From assembly GCA_043739325.1 (NCBI GenBank), contig JAYUFK010000163.1, positions 1-5,176 on the forward strand: a stretch of DNA of 5,176 nucleotides, read 5' to 3'. Of this stretch, positions 1 to 4,586 are shown in pieces; within the stretch, counting starts at the first letter, position 1, and each line of letters begins with the position of its first letter. The notes beneath the pieces are model-generated. The model searched no databases. It worked only from the letters and a program-made list of their open reading frames with translations, and was not told the DNA's origin. This stretch comes from Roseiarcus sp043739325. Its GTDB lineage: Bacteria > Pseudomonadota > Alphaproteobacteria > Rhizobiales > Beijerinckiaceae. A program made the translations under genes and the position numbers.

Positions 1-555
1 ATCCTCGTCGACGACGGCGGGGCCGCGTCCCACAAGCAACTGCCGATGCACCGGCTCGACCGCCTTGACGGTTTCGCCCAGATCCGAATTATCAGTGGGA
101 ACGTCGCGCCAGCCGATGAGGACCTGACCCTCCGAGGCGACAACTTCCTCGATGATCTTTTGGACCTGCGCGCGCGGCAAAGCGTCGCGCGGCATGAAGA
201 ACTGGCCGATGGCGTAATGGCCGGGGGCGGGCAGAGTCATGCCGAGGCCCGCGCAGACGGGAATGAAGAAGCCGTGCGGAATTTGTGTCAGCACGCCGCA
301 ACCGTCGCCGAGCTTGACGTCGGCGCCGGTTGCGCCGCGATGATCGAGATTGACGAGAATCTGCAAGCCCTTTTGCAGAATGTCGTGCGACTTGCGATTC
401 TTCATATCGGCGACAAAGCCGACGCCGCAGGAATCATGCTCCCTGGCTGGGTCGTAAAGCCCTTGAGCTTTGGGCATGAACGGATCGGCGCCGGAATAGC
501 GCACGGTCTCGGCGCACGCGGAAATTTCGTGCGGAGTCTGGGCCTTGGCGTTCAT
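1..555 (-). CDS. gltB: Glutamate synthase (NADPH) large subunit, N-terminal part (partial)
   Basis: Reading the minus strand from ATG at 555 gives 185 residues open to the window edge. The segment is the N-terminal glutaminase (class II glutamine amidotransferase) domain of GltB, which releases ammonia from glutamine for transfer to 2-oxoglutarate. It works with the GltD subunit in the cytoplasm. Visible family hallmarks are EHDSCGVGFVADM (residues 39-51), HRGATGAD, GDGCGVLTQIPHGFF and YAIGQFFMPRD. Cys43 (codon 427-429) is the expected catalytic nucleophile; in this family it becomes the N-terminus after a short propeptide is removed, so the first 42 residues are the likely propeptide. An AGGGAG ribosome site at 563-568, 7 bases from the ATG, supports the start. 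Full-length GltB is about 1,500 residues, so nearly 90% lies outside the window, including the synthase and FMN/Fe-S regions. No gltD is seen upstream (to the right); it may lie downstream of gltB or elsewhere. Confidence 0.94.
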   Translation of the reverse strand, partial: MNAKAQTPHEISACAETVRYSGADPFMPKAQGLYDPAREHDSCGVGFVADMKNRKSHDILQKGLQILVNLDHRGATGADVKLGDGCGVLTQIPHGFFIPVCAGLGMTLPAPGHYAIGQFFMPRDALPRAQVQKIIEEVVASEGQVLIGWRDVPTDNSDLGETVKAVEPVHRQLLVGRGPAVVDED

Positions 556-930
556 CGATCCGCTCCCTGGACGGCCGCGCTAGTCTTCGGCCGGATGTCG
601 ATCTGTTAAGCTGGCGATAGTGCTGGACAAGAAGGGCTGCATGGCGCGCGCCCGGAGGGCGTCACGCGGTGGGTTTTTTTCGACCGGTTTTGGCCGTCGT
701 GTCCAACATCGCCATGGCCTGTGTCTTGCCGACCGGGTCATGCGCTTGGCCGGGAAATGACCCGATGCGCAGAAAATGGTCAGCATGCCTGTCCTATATT
801 GATCGACCATGCCATAGGTCTTGTCCTGATACAAGGCAATGCAAGCGCGCCAGCAAGATTTTTTTTGGGCGCCGCGCGGCGACTTGCCCGCAGGACGAAC
901 GGACTGCATGAGGGGCGCTGGAGGCTGGTC
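556..930. other. Divergent gltB/ltaE spacer, no convincing gene
   Basis: This 375-base spacer carries the starts of two divergent genes. It contains homopolymer T runs (674-680 and 859-866), a 5-bp inverted repeat CTTGT-N6-ACAAG (820-835), and the palindrome GCCGCGCGGC (871-880). A TATATT (795-800) resembles a -10 box for ltaE but has no good -35 partner. On the minus strand two overlapping frames look weakly coding: one from ATG 810, and one ending at 665 whose last ATG at 715 gives a 17-residue Lys/Thr-rich peptide. Neither has a proper ribosome site. I recognise no riboswitch; the glycine aptamer signature, which would make sense here, was looked for and not seen. Confidence 0.5.
603..630 (-). 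promoter_or_regulatory. Candidate sigma70-type promoter of gltB
   Basis: On the minus strand TTGTCC (625-630) and TAACAG (603-608) are separated by 16 bases. This would start transcription near 596 and give a leader of about 40 bases before the gltB ATG. The -35 matches the consensus in four of six positions and the -10 match is poor, so this is only the best candidate in the spacer. No nitrogen-regulation site was identified. Confidence 0.28.
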
Positions 931-934
931 ATGA
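908..934 (+). other. Possible 8-codon leader ORF overlapping the ltaE start
   Basis: ATG at 908 opens a short frame encoding MRGAGGWS, and its TGA stop (932-934) overlaps the ltaE ATG (931-933) as ATGA. Three of the eight residues are glycine, the product of the downstream enzyme. The ltaE ribosome site lies inside this frame. The nearest purine-rich stretch upstream (AGGA, 892-895) is 12 bases away, which is long for a ribosome site. Such a short ORF can easily arise by chance in GC-rich DNA. Confidence 0.15.
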
Positions 935-2016
935 ATTTTGCGAGCGACAATGGGGCGGGCGTGGCGCCCGAAATCATGCAGGCGATCACCGACGCTGCCA
1001 AGGCCAATGCGCCCGCCTATGGCGCCGATGAATGGACGGCGAGAGCGCGCGCCGGGCTTAGCGCTGTTTTCGAGCGCGAGGTTGCCGCTTTTCTTGTCAG
1101 CACCGGCACTGCCGCCAACGGGCTTGCGCTCGGCGCCGTGACGCGGCCTTGGGGCGGCATTTTCTGCCACGAAGAAGCACATATCAATGATGACGAGTGC
1201 GGCGCGCCGGAAATGTTCACGGCCGGCGCCAAGCTTGTCGGCATGCCCGGCGAGGCAGGCAAGATCACTCCTGCCATGTTTCGCGGCACGCTCGCGCGTT
1301 ATCCCGCCGGCCTGGTGAAATCCGTTCAGCCCGCCGTGCTTTCGCTGTCGCAGGCCAATGAAGCCGGCGCGATCTATCGTGTCGATGAGATCGCCGCCCT
1401 GAGCGCAATCGCCCATGCGGCAGGCTGCGCCGTGCATATGGACGGCGCGCGGTTCGCCAATGCGCTTGTGGCGGTCGGGTGCTCGCCCGCGGACATGACT
1501 TGGCGCGCCGGCATCGACTTGTTGTCGCTGGGCGCCACCAAGGATGGCGCTCTGGCGTGCGAGGCCGTCGTCTTCTTCGACCCAGCCAAAGCCGCCGATT
1601 TTGAATTCCAGCGCAAGCGCGGCGGCCACACCTTGTCGAAGGGTCGCTTTCTCGGCGCGCAGATGGAGGCGTGGCTGAAGGACGGCCTCTGGCTCGATCT
1701 GGCGCGCCGCGCCAACGCCTCGGCCCAACGTCTGGCGCATGGGCTCGCCGCTTGCAACGGGGTTCGGCTGGTCTGGAAGACAGATGTCAACGAGGTTTTT
1801 GTTGCGATGCCAGTCGCGGCGCTGGCGCGGCTGAAAGCCGCTGGAGAGCGGGTTTGCGAATGGAGTTCGCGGGCGGTGGCGCCTGCAGCCGCGCCACGGC
1901 TGGGGGAAGCGTTTGTCCGGCTGGTGTGCTCGTTCGAGACAAGCGCCGCCGAAATCGATCAACTTATTGCGATTGTTCGCTCGCCCGCGCCCGACGCGAC
2001 GCGGCCCGGAGCCTGA
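931..2016 (+). CDS. ltaE: Low-specificity L-threonine aldolase (PLP enzyme)
   Basis: This 361-residue protein belongs to the beta-eliminating lyase / threonine aldolase family (fold type I PLP enzymes). It cleaves L-threonine or L-allo-threonine to glycine and acetaldehyde in the cytoplasm. Family landmarks occur in order: the N-terminal FASDNGAG (3-10), STGTAANGLAL (57-67) in the PLP phosphate region, the CHEEAHINDDECGAPE segment (79-93) with the ring-stacking/active-site histidines, HMDGARFANA (169-178) with Asp171 facing the PLP nitrogen, and SLGATKDGALACEAVVFF (199-216) with Lys204 as the expected Schiff-base lysine. The GATKDG form resembles the Pseudomonas/alphaproteobacterial type rather than the SKGLGAP form of E. 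coli. ATG 931 is chosen because GGAGG (920-924) lies 6 bases before it and homology begins there; longer in-frame starts back to 721 would add residues unlike the family. It is divergent from gltB. L or D stereospecificity is not provable from sequence alone. Confidence 0.93.
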   Translation: MNFASDNGAGVAPEIMQAITDAAKANAPAYGADEWTARARAGLSAVFEREVAAFLVSTGTAANGLALGAVTRPWGGIFCHEEAHINDDECGAPEMFTAGAKLVGMPGEAGKITPAMFRGTLARYPAGLVKSVQPAVLSLSQANEAGAIYRVDEIAALSAIAHAAGCAVHMDGARFANALVAVGCSPADMTWRAGIDLLSLGATKDGALACEAVVFFDPAKAADFEFQRKRGGHTLSKGRFLGAQMEAWLKDGLWLDLARRANASAQRLAHGLAACNGVRLVWKTDVNEVFVAMPVAALARLKAAGERVCEWSSRAVAPAAAPRLGEAFVRLVCSFETSAAEIDQLIAIVRSPAPDATRPGA

Positions 2017-2074
2017 AACTTCCCGGCGTTTACCATATTTGAGCGGCCCGTAAACAACTTCGTTTCGTCCGCCT

Positions 2075-2104
2075 TTGCGCTGTGATAGACCGTAAGCGTC
2101 GTAT
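2075..2104 (+). promoter_or_regulatory. Weak promoter candidate for the PepSY-like gene
   Basis: TTGCGC (2075-2080) and TCGTAT (2099-2104) are 18 bases apart in the 149-base gap after ltaE, which places a start near 2111 and a leader of about 55 bases. Each box matches only about half of the sigma70 consensus. No terminator is visible after ltaE, so read-through from ltaE is an alternative. Confidence 0.22.
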
Positions 2105-2128
2105 GCCCGCCGCAATTGTTGAAGAAGA

Positions 2129-2164
2129 ATGAACAAAGCGGCTCGGCCCGACGGAGTTGCGTGA
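2129..2164 (+). other. Possible 11-codon leader ORF ending one base before the next start
   Basis: ATG 2129 encodes MNKAARPDGVA with TGA at 2162-2164, leaving a single base before the ATG at 2166. The purine run GAAGAAGA just upstream is a poor ribosome site. If translated, it could couple ribosome re-initiation to the downstream gene, whose own GGAG lies inside this frame. This is inference only. Confidence 0.15.
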
Positions 2165-2165
2165 G

Positions 2166-3002
2166 ATGCTTAACAATTTATTGCATTTGTTTGCGCGGCC
2201 CCGGCCTGCGGCGGCGGGCTTGGCCGCACTCGTATTGCTCGGCGCGGCGCCGCAAGCTCAAGCGCAATGGTTCAATCTTGGATTTGGGCTAAGGCCGGAA
2301 CAGGTTGAGCGCGAGATCGCGGCGAGCGGCTATCAACTGACAGGCCCGGTCACGCGCAATGGCGGCGTCTACATCGCCGACGTTCTGGGCCGCCGCGGTG
2401 ATCGCGAGCGTCTTGTCGTCGAGGCAACGAGCGGTCGGTTGCTGCAGCGTTTCCACGCGAGACCCGCGCCTGTCCTGGCCGATCGCTATCGCTATTCGGA
2501 GGAGCCAATACCGCGTCCGCCAGGTTTCGTCGAAGGCCCGCTGATGACCGAGCGGCTGGTGGTTCCCGGACAAAGCGCGCCCTCGCGCCGTCCGGCCGCT
2601 GAACAGATGGCGCGCAGCGAAGATCCGGGATTTTCGATCTTCAATTTAGGAGCGTCGCCGCCTGCTGTTCCCGACCCGACGGAGAAACCGAAACACAAGC
2701 CGGCGATCGTCAAGCGTCATAAGATCGATCCTGCGCCGACCGTCCATCCGGCTCAGGGGCCCGTCCCGCCAGCAAGTACATCTGCGCCAACCGCTGTGGA
2801 AGCGCCCGCATCGGCGCCGGTCTCGCCAACCATTGTGGTCGCCCCGACGCCGGCGCCGGTCGTTGTCGCGGCCCCGCCCACGAAGCCGGAGCCGCGCGTC
2901 GCCGAAACCAAATCCGCGCCGGCCGAAGCGCCGCCTGCGCTCAAACCGGTGAAGGCCCGCAAACCGGCGCTCAACGATCTCCCGGTGAATCCGCTGGAGT
3001 AG
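2166..3002 (+). CDS. Exported protein with PepSY-like domain and Pro/Ala-rich tail
   Basis: This is a 278-residue protein of unknown specific function. Residues 1-33 form a Sec signal peptide: a short n-region with Arg11 and Arg13, a hydrophobic core AAAGLAALVLLGAA, and a probable cleavage site AQA|Q. The mature N-terminus (about 43-96) reads as one small alpha/beta unit, with LRPEQVEREIAASGYQL as helix followed by strands GVYIADVLG and RLVVEATSGRLL. This resembles a PepSY repeat, a fold often found in periplasmic proteins. Residues from about 164 to 262 are low-complexity Pro/Ala/Val with scattered Lys, probably disordered and spanning periplasm or cell wall, ending in ALNDLPVNPLE. ATG 2166 is preferred over the in-frame TTG at 2157 because GGAG (2153-2156) lies 9 bases before the ATG but touches the TTG directly. 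No lipobox, sortase signal or C-terminal membrane helix is seen. The gene sits alone between ltaE and a strong terminator. Confidence 0.85.
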   Translation: MLNNLLHLFARPRPAAAGLAALVLLGAAPQAQAQWFNLGFGLRPEQVEREIAASGYQLTGPVTRNGGVYIADVLGRRGDRERLVVEATSGRLLQRFHARPAPVLADRYRYSEEPIPRPPGFVEGPLMTERLVVPGQSAPSRRPAAEQMARSEDPGFSIFNLGASPPAVPDPTEKPKHKPAIVKRHKIDPAPTVHPAQGPVPPASTSAPTAVEAPASAPVSPTIVVAPTPAPVVVAAPPTKPEPRVAETKSAPAEAPPALKPVKARKPALNDLPVNPLE

Positions 3003-3006
3003 AAAC

Positions 3007-3040
3007 AAAAAGGGCGCCGACGAAGCGCCCCTTTCTTTTC
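3007..3040. terminator. Bidirectional rho-independent terminator
   Basis: A perfect 6-bp stem GGGCGC (3012-3017) / GCGCCC (3025-3030) closes a 7-base loop. It is followed on the plus strand by a T-rich run (3032-3039) and preceded by an A-rich run (3003-3011, with one C at 3006) that gives a U-tract on the minus strand. It lies 4 bases after the stop of the PepSY-like gene and about 20 bases beyond the stop of the convergent heat-shock gene, so it can end both transcripts. Confidence 0.82.
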
Positions 3041-3059
3041 GTTGATCGTGATGCGCTGC

Positions 3060-3548
3060 TTACGCGGCTTGTTTGGCCGGCTCCGCGACAACATTGGCTT
3101 CGATCGTCTTGGCGCTCGACTGGATCGGAATTGTGCGCGGCTTTTGCGCCTCGGGCACTTCACGCACCAGTTCGATATGCAGCAAGCCGTTCTGGTTCTT
3201 CGCGCCGGTGACGCTGACATGATCGGCAAGGTGGAAACGACGCTCGAAGGCGCGCGCTGCGATGCCCTGATAGAGCGTTTCGCGCTTGTCGTCGGCGCCC
3301 TTCTGCGCGTTCTCCTTGGCGCCGCGGACGGTCAAGGTGTTTTCGCGCGTTTCGATCAACAGTTCATTCTCAGCGAAGCCCGCCACCGCCAGCGTAATGC
3401 GGTAGAAGTTCTCGCCGGTCCGCTCGATATTGTACGGTGGATAGCTCGGCGCCGAAGCCTCGACGCCAGAGTGCTTGTCGAGCAACTGGAGCAACCGGTC
3501 GAAACCAACAGTCGAACGATAGAACGGGGAAAAATCATAGTTCAACAT
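3060..3548 (-). CDS. ibpA: Small heat-shock protein, Hsp20/IbpA family
   Basis: A 162-residue ATP-independent holdase chaperone that binds unfolding cytoplasmic proteins and hands them to the DnaK/ClpB machinery. The N-terminal signature YDFSPFYRSTVGFDRLL (4-20) is typical of IbpA-like bacterial class A proteins. The alpha-crystallin domain spans about 37-135 and includes YRITLAVAGF (49-58), RAFERRFHL (99-107) and the conserved A-x-x-x-N-G-x-L motif as AKNQNGLL (116-123). The C-terminal IxI anchor appears as IPI (140-142), followed by a polar 20-residue tail. The start is set at 3548 because a complete AGGAGG (3555-3560) lies 6 bases upstream; the in-frame ATG at 3552-3554 directly abuts that AGGAGG and cannot use it. 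The gene is single, convergent with the PepSY-like gene and divergent from the META-domain gene. Its leader carries heat-control signals (candidate RpoH promoter and ROSE-type thermometer). Confidence 0.94.
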   Translation of the reverse strand: MLNYDFSPFYRSTVGFDRLLQLLDKHSGVEASAPSYPPYNIERTGENFYRITLAVAGFAENELLIETRENTLTVRGAKENAQKGADDKRETLYQGIAARAFERRFHLADHVSVTGAKNQNGLLHIELVREVPEAQKPRTIPIQSSAKTIEANVVAEPAKQAA

Positions 3549-3551
3549 AGA

Positions 3552-3628
3552 CATCCTCCTGATGAAGCGATGAACGCCTGCGCCCCATTTGGCGGCATCA
3601 GGCGTCGCGCGCCCTGATGGGTCGCGCA
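3552..3628 (-). promoter_or_regulatory. ROSE-type RNA thermometer in the heat-shock gene leader
   Basis: The predicted leader folds, 5' to 3' on the minus strand, into three hairpins. The first is a 9-bp stem with one bulge (3596-3604 with 3610-3619, loop TCGCG). The second is a short CGCC/GGCG stem (3581-3584 with 3591-3594). The third pairs CAUCGCUU (3565-3572) with the Shine-Dalgarno region AGGAGGAUG (3552-3560) across a 4-base loop. The third contains the U-[U/C]-G-C-U motif (here UCGCU) opposite the ribosome site, with an apposed G-G, which is the hallmark of ROSE elements described for rhizobial small heat-shock genes. In that family the weak helix melts on heating and frees the ribosome site. 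Folding was done by eye; position, length (about 75 bases) and gene type all fit. Confidence 0.68.
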
Positions 3629-3634
3629 GGACAA

Positions 3635-3662
3635 ATCTGGGGTGCGTTCTGGCGCGCGCAAG
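3635..3662 (-). promoter_or_regulatory. Candidate RpoH (sigma32-type) heat-shock promoter
   Basis: On the minus strand CTTGCGC (3656-3662) and CCCCAGAT (3635-3642) are separated by 13 bases. This resembles the sigma32 pattern of CTTGAAA, 11-16 bases, CCCCATnT, with the core CTTG and CCCCA intact. Transcription would start near 3628, so the leader begins just before the first thermometer hairpin. Together they imply transcriptional plus translational heat control. Confidence 0.6.
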
Positions 3663-3683
3663 GGCGACCGGAGAGGGCGGCAG

Positions 3684-3703
3684 AAAAAAAATTGCGCATG
3701 CGC
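3684..3703. repeat. A-tract next to a perfect 10-bp palindrome
   Basis: Eight A residues (3684-3691) and TT are followed by GCGCATGCGC (3694-3703), a perfect palindrome. It lies between the two divergent promoters of the heat-shock and META-domain genes, about 20 bases upstream of the RpoH-type -35 box. A regulator-binding or DNA-bending role is possible, but no known operator was recognised. Confidence 0.3.
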
Positions 3704-3757
3704 CGCGGAAAAGCCTTAGCGCTGGACGAAATCAGCCGCTTGATCCAGACGGCTCGA

Positions 3758-3786
3758 TTGCGCGCTGGATGGGCGCCCGCTATATC
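3758..3786 (+). promoter_or_regulatory. Candidate sigma70-type promoter of the META-domain gene
   Basis: TTGCGC (3758-3763) and TATATC (3781-3786) are separated by exactly 17 bases. A start near 3793 gives a leader of about 36 bases before the ATG at 3829. The -35 matches in three of six positions and the -10 in four, and spacing and location are good. Confidence 0.42.
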
Positions 3787-3828
3787 CTCGCCGGCTTTGC
3801 CCGGCAATTCACGCCTCAAGGAACAAAA

Positions 3829-4287
3829 ATGTCGCTGCCCGTTTCCCGCTTGCTAGCCGTGCTGGTCGCTGTGACCTTCGCGACCGTCGCCACGGCGCAG
3901 ATGCGCACCAAAGAGTCGGAGGCGCCGCCAAAGCCGTTGCCGCCGCAGCAGAAGAATTTTCCGCTCGACCAGACCTGGTCGCTGCGCGAGATCAACGCCA
4001 AGCCGGTTCCCGCCGGCCTCGATGTCAGCTTGAAGATTGACGGCACCCTGCGCGGCTCCGGATTCACCGGCTGCAATTCCTGGTCGGCCACACTCTATCC
4101 CGTCAAGGATCAGCACCTGCTTGTCGGCCCGTACGCGCTGACCAAGAAGCAATGCGCCAAGGACGTCATGGCGGTGGAATTCGGTTTCCTCTCCGCCCTG
4201 ACCGGCAGCCCGACCTGGGATCTCGTCAACGGCGATCTCGTCATCAGAGGGCCGAAAGGCGCGATGCGATTGGCGCGGTCGCTGTAG
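3829..4287 (+). CDS. Exported META-domain (HslJ-like) protein
   Basis: A 152-residue protein with a signal peptide (1-23: SRLLAVLVAVTFATVATA, cleavage probably ATA|Q) and a short Pro-rich linker (32-40). The META domain (about 46-150) starts with the typical LDQTWSLREINAKPV and has G-F-T-G-C-N (78-83), the family's GCN turn, then CAKDVMAVEFGFLSAL (109-124), which matches the usual C-x(n)-M-x-x-E-x-x-F-L-x-x-L segment. Cys82 and Cys109 could form a disulfide in the periplasm. The best-known relative, HslJ of E. coli, is linked to heat induction and novobiocin resistance, but the family's biochemical role is unclear. ATG 3829 is preferred because AAGGA (3818-3822) is 6 bases upstream and the signal peptide begins there; an in-frame extension back to 3589 would cross the divergent promoters. 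No lipobox is present at the signal peptide end. No clear terminator follows. Confidence 0.88.
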   Translation: MSLPVSRLLAVLVAVTFATVATAQMRTKESEAPPKPLPPQQKNFPLDQTWSLREINAKPVPAGLDVSLKIDGTLRGSGFTGCNSWSATLYPVKDQHLLVGPYALTKKQCAKDVMAVEFGFLSALTGSPTWDLVNGDLVIRGPKGAMRLARSL

Positions 4288-4399
4288 GGGGGACGGCAGC
4301 CGGTTACGCTTGATTTTTCGCTTCGTCGCCCCAGCGATCATCCTTGGCAAGAGCAAGCTCGACCGCATGGCGACGCCGATCAAGAGCGCTTGGCCGCCA

Positions 4400-4428
4400 C
4401 TGACAATCCTCGCGGGGTTTCCAATACT
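4400..4428 (+). promoter_or_regulatory. Promoter-like pair with no assigned gene
   Basis: CTGACA (4400-4405) and AATACT (4423-4428) are exactly 17 bases apart, with five and four consensus matches respectively. A start near 4435 would lie about 150 bases upstream of vapB. It may be a distal vapBC promoter; no terminator-bounded small RNA was seen downstream. Confidence 0.25.
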
Positions 4429-4521
4429 TTCATAACGATAAGCGTAGTTTTTCCGCGCGTCCGCACGACCCGTCGGCGCCACCGGAAAGTGTCCCGGCGC
4501 GGCGCAAGCATGTCGCGGTGA

Positions 4522-4549
4522 TCGACCTCGACAATCGCCTTACTATGAT
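4522..4549 (+). promoter_or_regulatory. Candidate vapBC promoter
   Basis: TATGAT (4544-4549, five of six matches to the -10 consensus) lies 16 bases after TCGACC (4522-4527, four of six matches to the -35). Transcription would start near 4556, about 30 bases before vapB. The -10 box sits inside the inverted repeat described as the operator, as expected for an autorepressed toxin-antitoxin promoter. Confidence 0.42.
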
Positions 4550-4579
4550 CTAATGTAAGGAAGTCTAACACGTAAGGAA
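4538..4579 (+). promoter_or_regulatory. Putative VapB(C) operator: three hexamers at 17-base steps
   Basis: CCTTAC (4538-4543) is the reverse complement of GTAAGG, which occurs at 4555-4560 and again at 4572-4577. The first two form an inverted repeat with an 11-base gap around the -10 box. The second and third are direct repeats of GTAAGGAA, and the last contains the vapB ribosome site (AAGGA, 8 bases from the ATG). Start-to-start spacing is 17 bases both times. Antitoxins of this type commonly repress their own operon by binding such repeats. Confidence 0.45.
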
Positions 4580-4586
4580 TACGCTA

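Larger units (their letters stand above)
4288..4586. other. Spacer between META-domain gene and vapBC, possible relic reading frame
   Basis: No convincing gene is present in these roughly 300 bases. One plus-strand frame reading through 4310-4432 has protein-like codon choice, ends at TAA 4433-4435, and from ATG 4367 would give a 22-residue peptide (MATPIKSAWPPLTILAGF followed by four more residues). It lacks a ribosome site and matches nothing I recognise, so it may be a gene remnant or chance. No clean hairpin-plus-T terminator for the META-domain gene was found; the T run at 4314-4318 has no good stem before it. The right end holds the vapBC control region. Confidence 0.5.

Noticed and set aside
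46..609. A 187-codon plus-strand frame opposite gltB
   Set aside because: The minus strand encodes unmistakable GltB motifs with the catalytic cysteine; the plus frame has no recognisable features.
648..680. Hairpin CGCCC-GGA-GGGCG followed by T7 as a terminator
   Set aside because: The T run begins about 12 bases after the stem, the loop is only 3 bases, and no plus-strand gene lies upstream to terminate.
853..889. T8 run and GC-rich inverted repeats before ltaE as a terminator or riboswitch
   Set aside because: On the plus strand the T run precedes rather than follows the stem, and no glycine, SAM or other known aptamer core was recognised.
721..930. Longer N-terminus for threonine aldolase from ATG 721
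   Set aside because: The extra 70 residues do not resemble the family, there is no ribosome site at 721, and GGAGG correctly precedes ATG 931.
580..2136. A 518-codon open frame on the minus strand
   Set aside because: It is antisense to the clearly recognisable threonine aldolase and reads as Arg/Ala/Gly-rich sequence with no domain; it is a shadow frame of GC-rich coding DNA.
2157..2165. TTG start for the PepSY-like protein
   Set aside because: The ribosome site GGAG directly abuts the TTG, leaving no spacing, while ATG 2166 is 9 bases away.
3042..3617. A 191-codon plus-strand frame opposite the heat-shock gene
   Set aside because: Antisense to the alpha-crystallin coding sequence and running through the terminator side and leader; no ribosome site or domain.
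3684..3711. GCGCATGCGC followed by T8 on the minus strand as a terminator
   Set aside because: The palindrome leaves too small a loop for a stable hairpin and there is no minus-strand gene upstream of it.
3589..3828. N-terminal extension of the META-domain protein
   Set aside because: It would cross the divergent promoter region and bury the signal peptide; AAGGA precedes ATG 3829 at the right distance.
3853..4482. A 209-codon minus-strand frame opposite the META-domain gene
   Set aside because: The plus strand has a signal peptide, good ribosome site and META motifs; the minus frame is a shadow that also crosses the non-coding spacer.
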